NCBI GenBank assembly: GCA_030533035.1 | Contig: JAUNJW010000109.1 | Coordinates: forward strand, 1-6,897 | DNA from: Erysipelotrichaceae bacterium | GTDB taxonomy: Bacteria > Bacillota_I > Bacilli_A > Erysipelotrichales > Erysipelotrichaceae | Direction: 5' to 3' | Length of the DNA: 6,897 nucleotides | Part shown: piece by piece, positions 5,466-6,897 of the stretch | Layout: every line of letters begins with the position of its first letter | Numbering within the stretch: position 1 is the stretch's first letter | Notes under the pieces: generated by a model | The model's input: the letters and a program-made list of their open reading frames with translations, nothing else | The model's database searches: none | What the model was told of the DNA's origin: nothing | Translations under genes and position numbers: made by a program

Positions 5466-6891
5466 TTCTGCCTCCTTCCCTGTTTTCGGAGGTTCTGCCG
5501 TTCTTGTCCTCCGGCAGCTGATCAACCATTTCGAAGGTCTTGCTCAGTTCTCCCTTGAAGCCGACAATCTTCGAGATGTCGAGCATGTTGGTGTCAAACT
5601 TCGCGTCATCCTCATCACGGATCACCCGCGAATACTGCTTGCGGCTTGCTTCACGGGCAGCCCGGACTTCTTCCGGCGTCATCCTTCTCTGCACAGGCGC
5701 CAAAACCGGTTCAGGTTCCGGTTCAGGCTGGACGGCAGGACGGGAAACAGACTGGGGTTCGCTCTGCCGCACAGACGTGTGCTGGGGCTGGGCAGGATAG
5801 CTCGGACGCGGTCTTGCCTTGCGGTGAGGCAGCTTCATTTCAGCCGCTTCAGCCTGGGCATCGGCTTCGGTCTGGCTTCTTGGAGTATCAGGAACGGGTT
5901 CGGGTTCAGGCTCAGGTTCAGCAGCCTGGGGCTCTGTGACGCCGGCAGGCCTGACTTCCTCCGCCTCGATCTTGCCGGATACCGGCTCACTCTGCTTCTT
6001 GATCGCCAGTTTGCTGAGAACGCTCCTTCTCTGGGCGGTCGCCTTCGCGTCGTCAATCACTGTGTTTGCCGGCTGGATGCTGTCGCCGTGCAGCTCAGTC
6101 ACTTCGCCGCAGATGACACGCATCAGATAATCGCGCAGCTGCTTGCGGTCAACCTGGAAGATCTGGCCGCTCTGGCTGACGGAAACAGTGCCTGTTTCCT
6201 CCGATACGACAATCGTGACGGCGTCGGTGATTTCACTGATGCCGATGGCAGCCCTGTGCCGGGCGCCATAGCGGGATGGCAGGTCCATGTTTGTCGGCGG
6301 GAAATATGCCGAAGCGCAGGCGATCTTGTCGCCCTGGATAATAACAGCGCCGTCATGCAGAGGCGTGGTAGTCACAAAGATCGATGTCAGCAGTTCGGCT
6401 GTCACATCGGAATTCATCCTGGTTCCGGTCTGGATGTAGTCTTCCAGGGAATGCACCTGTTCAATCGAAATCAGGGCGCCGGTCTGGTCCGCGCTCAGCA
6501 GCATGACCGCGGTGACAATCTGGTCGACCAGGTTTTCCTTTTCATCGCCGGTCAGGGTGGTGATTCTTGAGAACATGTTCGACTTGCCGAGTCTTTCCAG
6601 CAGCGACCTGATTTCCGGCTGGAAGATCAGAATGATTGCCAAAAATCCCCAGTTGAGGAACATGTCGGCCAGATACTGCACGGTCCGCAGACCGAAGAAT
6701 TTGGCCAGGCCGTCGATAATAATGACAAAAAGCACGCCCTTGAAGATCTGGATCGTCCGCGTGTTGTTGCGGATGATCTTCAGCGCATAATAAATAACGA
6801 ACCAGAGGATGAATATATCAAGAAACATCACTGTGATCGTCCGGATGTTTTCAAATGTAAGATTCAGGTTATAAGCAGACAGAGTAATCAC
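5458..6891 (-). CDS. cdaA: CdaA: membrane diadenylate cyclase with long C-terminal extension
   Basis: Joins two ATP into cyclic di-AMP, a messenger controlling potassium and osmolyte uptake and wall homeostasis. Three membrane helices lie near 21-40, 51-67 and 79-90, and the QPEIR segment after them is typical. The DAC domain (about 110-265) has both signature motifs: DGA (D180-A182, in PLHDGAV) and RHR (R211-R213, in GARHRAAIG), so it should be catalytically competent. CdaA proteins are normally about 270-280 residues; this one has 477. The extra 200 residues contain Pro/Glu/Ala-rich linkers with two PEPEPEPV tracts (326-333, 389-396), then a charged non-repetitive block (402-460). The reading frame is uninterrupted and overlaps cdaR by eight bases, so the extension is genuine. 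The start is uncertain: a GTG at 6891 is used here, only six bases from the window edge. AAAGGGGTGAT around it resembles a ribosome site for a later start, and the frame is still open at the edge. Confidence 0.92.
   Translation of the reverse strand: MITLSAYNLNLTFENIRTITVMFLDIFILWFVIYYALKIIRNNTRTIQIFKGVLFVIIIDGLAKFFGLRTVQYLADMFLNWGFLAIILIFQPEIRSLLERLGKSNMFSRITTLTGDEKENLVDQIVTAVMLLSADQTGALISIEQVHSLEDYIQTGTRMNSDVTAELLTSIFVTTTPLHDGAVIIQGDKIACASAYFPPTNMDLPSRYGARHRAAIGISEITDAVTIVVSEETGTVSVSQSGQIFQVDRKQLRDYLMRVICGEVTELHGDSIQPANTVIDDAKATAQRRSVLSKLAIKKQSEPVSGKIEAEEVRPAGVTEPQAAEPEPEPEPVPDTPRSQTEADAQAEAAEMKLPHRKARPRPSYPAQPQHTSVRQSEPQSVSRPAVQPEPEPEPVLAPVQRRMTPEEVRAAREASRKQYSRVIRDEDDAKFDTNMLDISKIVGFKGELSKTFEMVDQLPEDKNGRTSENREGGRND
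5471..5476 (-). promoter_or_regulatory. Ribosome binding site deciding the cdaR start
   Basis: AGGAGG on the minus strand, within GGGAAGGAGG, five bases before the ATG at 5465 and inside the end of cdaA. Its strength and spacing favour this start over the upstream in-frame ATG at 5525. Confidence 0.85.
5707..5730 (-). repeat. Second Glu-Pro dipeptide tract in CdaA
   Basis: Encodes QPEPEPEP (residues 388-395), followed by V as in the first tract. Codons differ in several places from those at 5896-5919, so this is either an old duplication or convergent low complexity. Confidence 0.75.
5896..5919 (-). repeat. First Glu-Pro dipeptide tract in CdaA
   Basis: Encodes EPEPEPEP (residues 325-332) through near-repeating GAACCn units. 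With the second tract at 5707-5730 it forms a matching PEPEPEPV pair about 63 residues apart. Such tracts form stiff extended linkers. Confidence 0.75.
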
Positions 6892-6897
6892 CCCTTT

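Noticed and set aside
5466..5525. Longer cdaR start at the ATG at 5525
   Set aside because: It adds 20 residues lying wholly within cdaA, while the ATG at 5465 has an AGGAGG five bases upstream.
5779..6570. 263-residue open frame on the plus strand opposite cdaA
   Set aside because: Antisense shadow of a gene with intact catalytic motifs; no recognisable domain and composition typical of reverse-frame translation.

Overview
The window looks like a chromosomal segment of a Gram-positive (Bacillota-type) bacterium of intermediate G+C. This rests on the cdaA-cdaR pair, strong AGGAGG-type ribosome binding and the style of the two-component system. Erysipelotrichia or a related mid-GC Firmicute is a guess from general impression, not something the sequence proves. 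Three-quarters of the window (about 1859-6891) is four tightly packed genes, all on the minus strand. The left quarter is an insertion sequence pointing the other way, visibly richer in A+T.

Reading along the minus strand from the right edge: cdaA (membrane diadenylate cyclase, making c-di-AMP) overlaps by 8 bases with cdaR (membrane-anchored YbbR-repeat regulator of CdaA). A strong intrinsic terminator follows cdaR by about 15 bases. After it comes a short intergenic gap with an extended -10 promoter candidate. This would drive a separate two-gene unit: an OmpR-family response regulator and a sensor histidine kinase, overlapping by one base (TGATG). The pair resembles the CssR/CssS secretion-stress system of Bacillus, judged from remembered motifs rather than a search. 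In many Firmicutes glmM follows cdaA-cdaR; here the two-component system takes that place.

The left part (about 53-1833) is an apparently intact ISL3-type insertion sequence. It has a 482-residue transposase with zinc finger, helix-turn-helix and DDE residues, imperfect terminal inverted repeats, an array of TGGGGTC repeats at the left end, a terminator-like hairpin in the leader and a long terminator hairpin after the gene. It sits about 30 bases past the histidine kinase stop codon, tail to tail with it, so its terminator may also end the kinase transcript. No target duplication could be recognised.

The least ordinary points are in otherwise familiar proteins. CdaA carries a roughly 200-residue Pro/Glu-rich C-terminal extension ending in a non-repetitive block. 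CdaR has a roughly 60-residue charged cytoplasmic N-terminus. The histidine kinase ends in an Arg/Ser/Lys-rich tail. I see no RNA gene, CRISPR array or clearly new system in the window.
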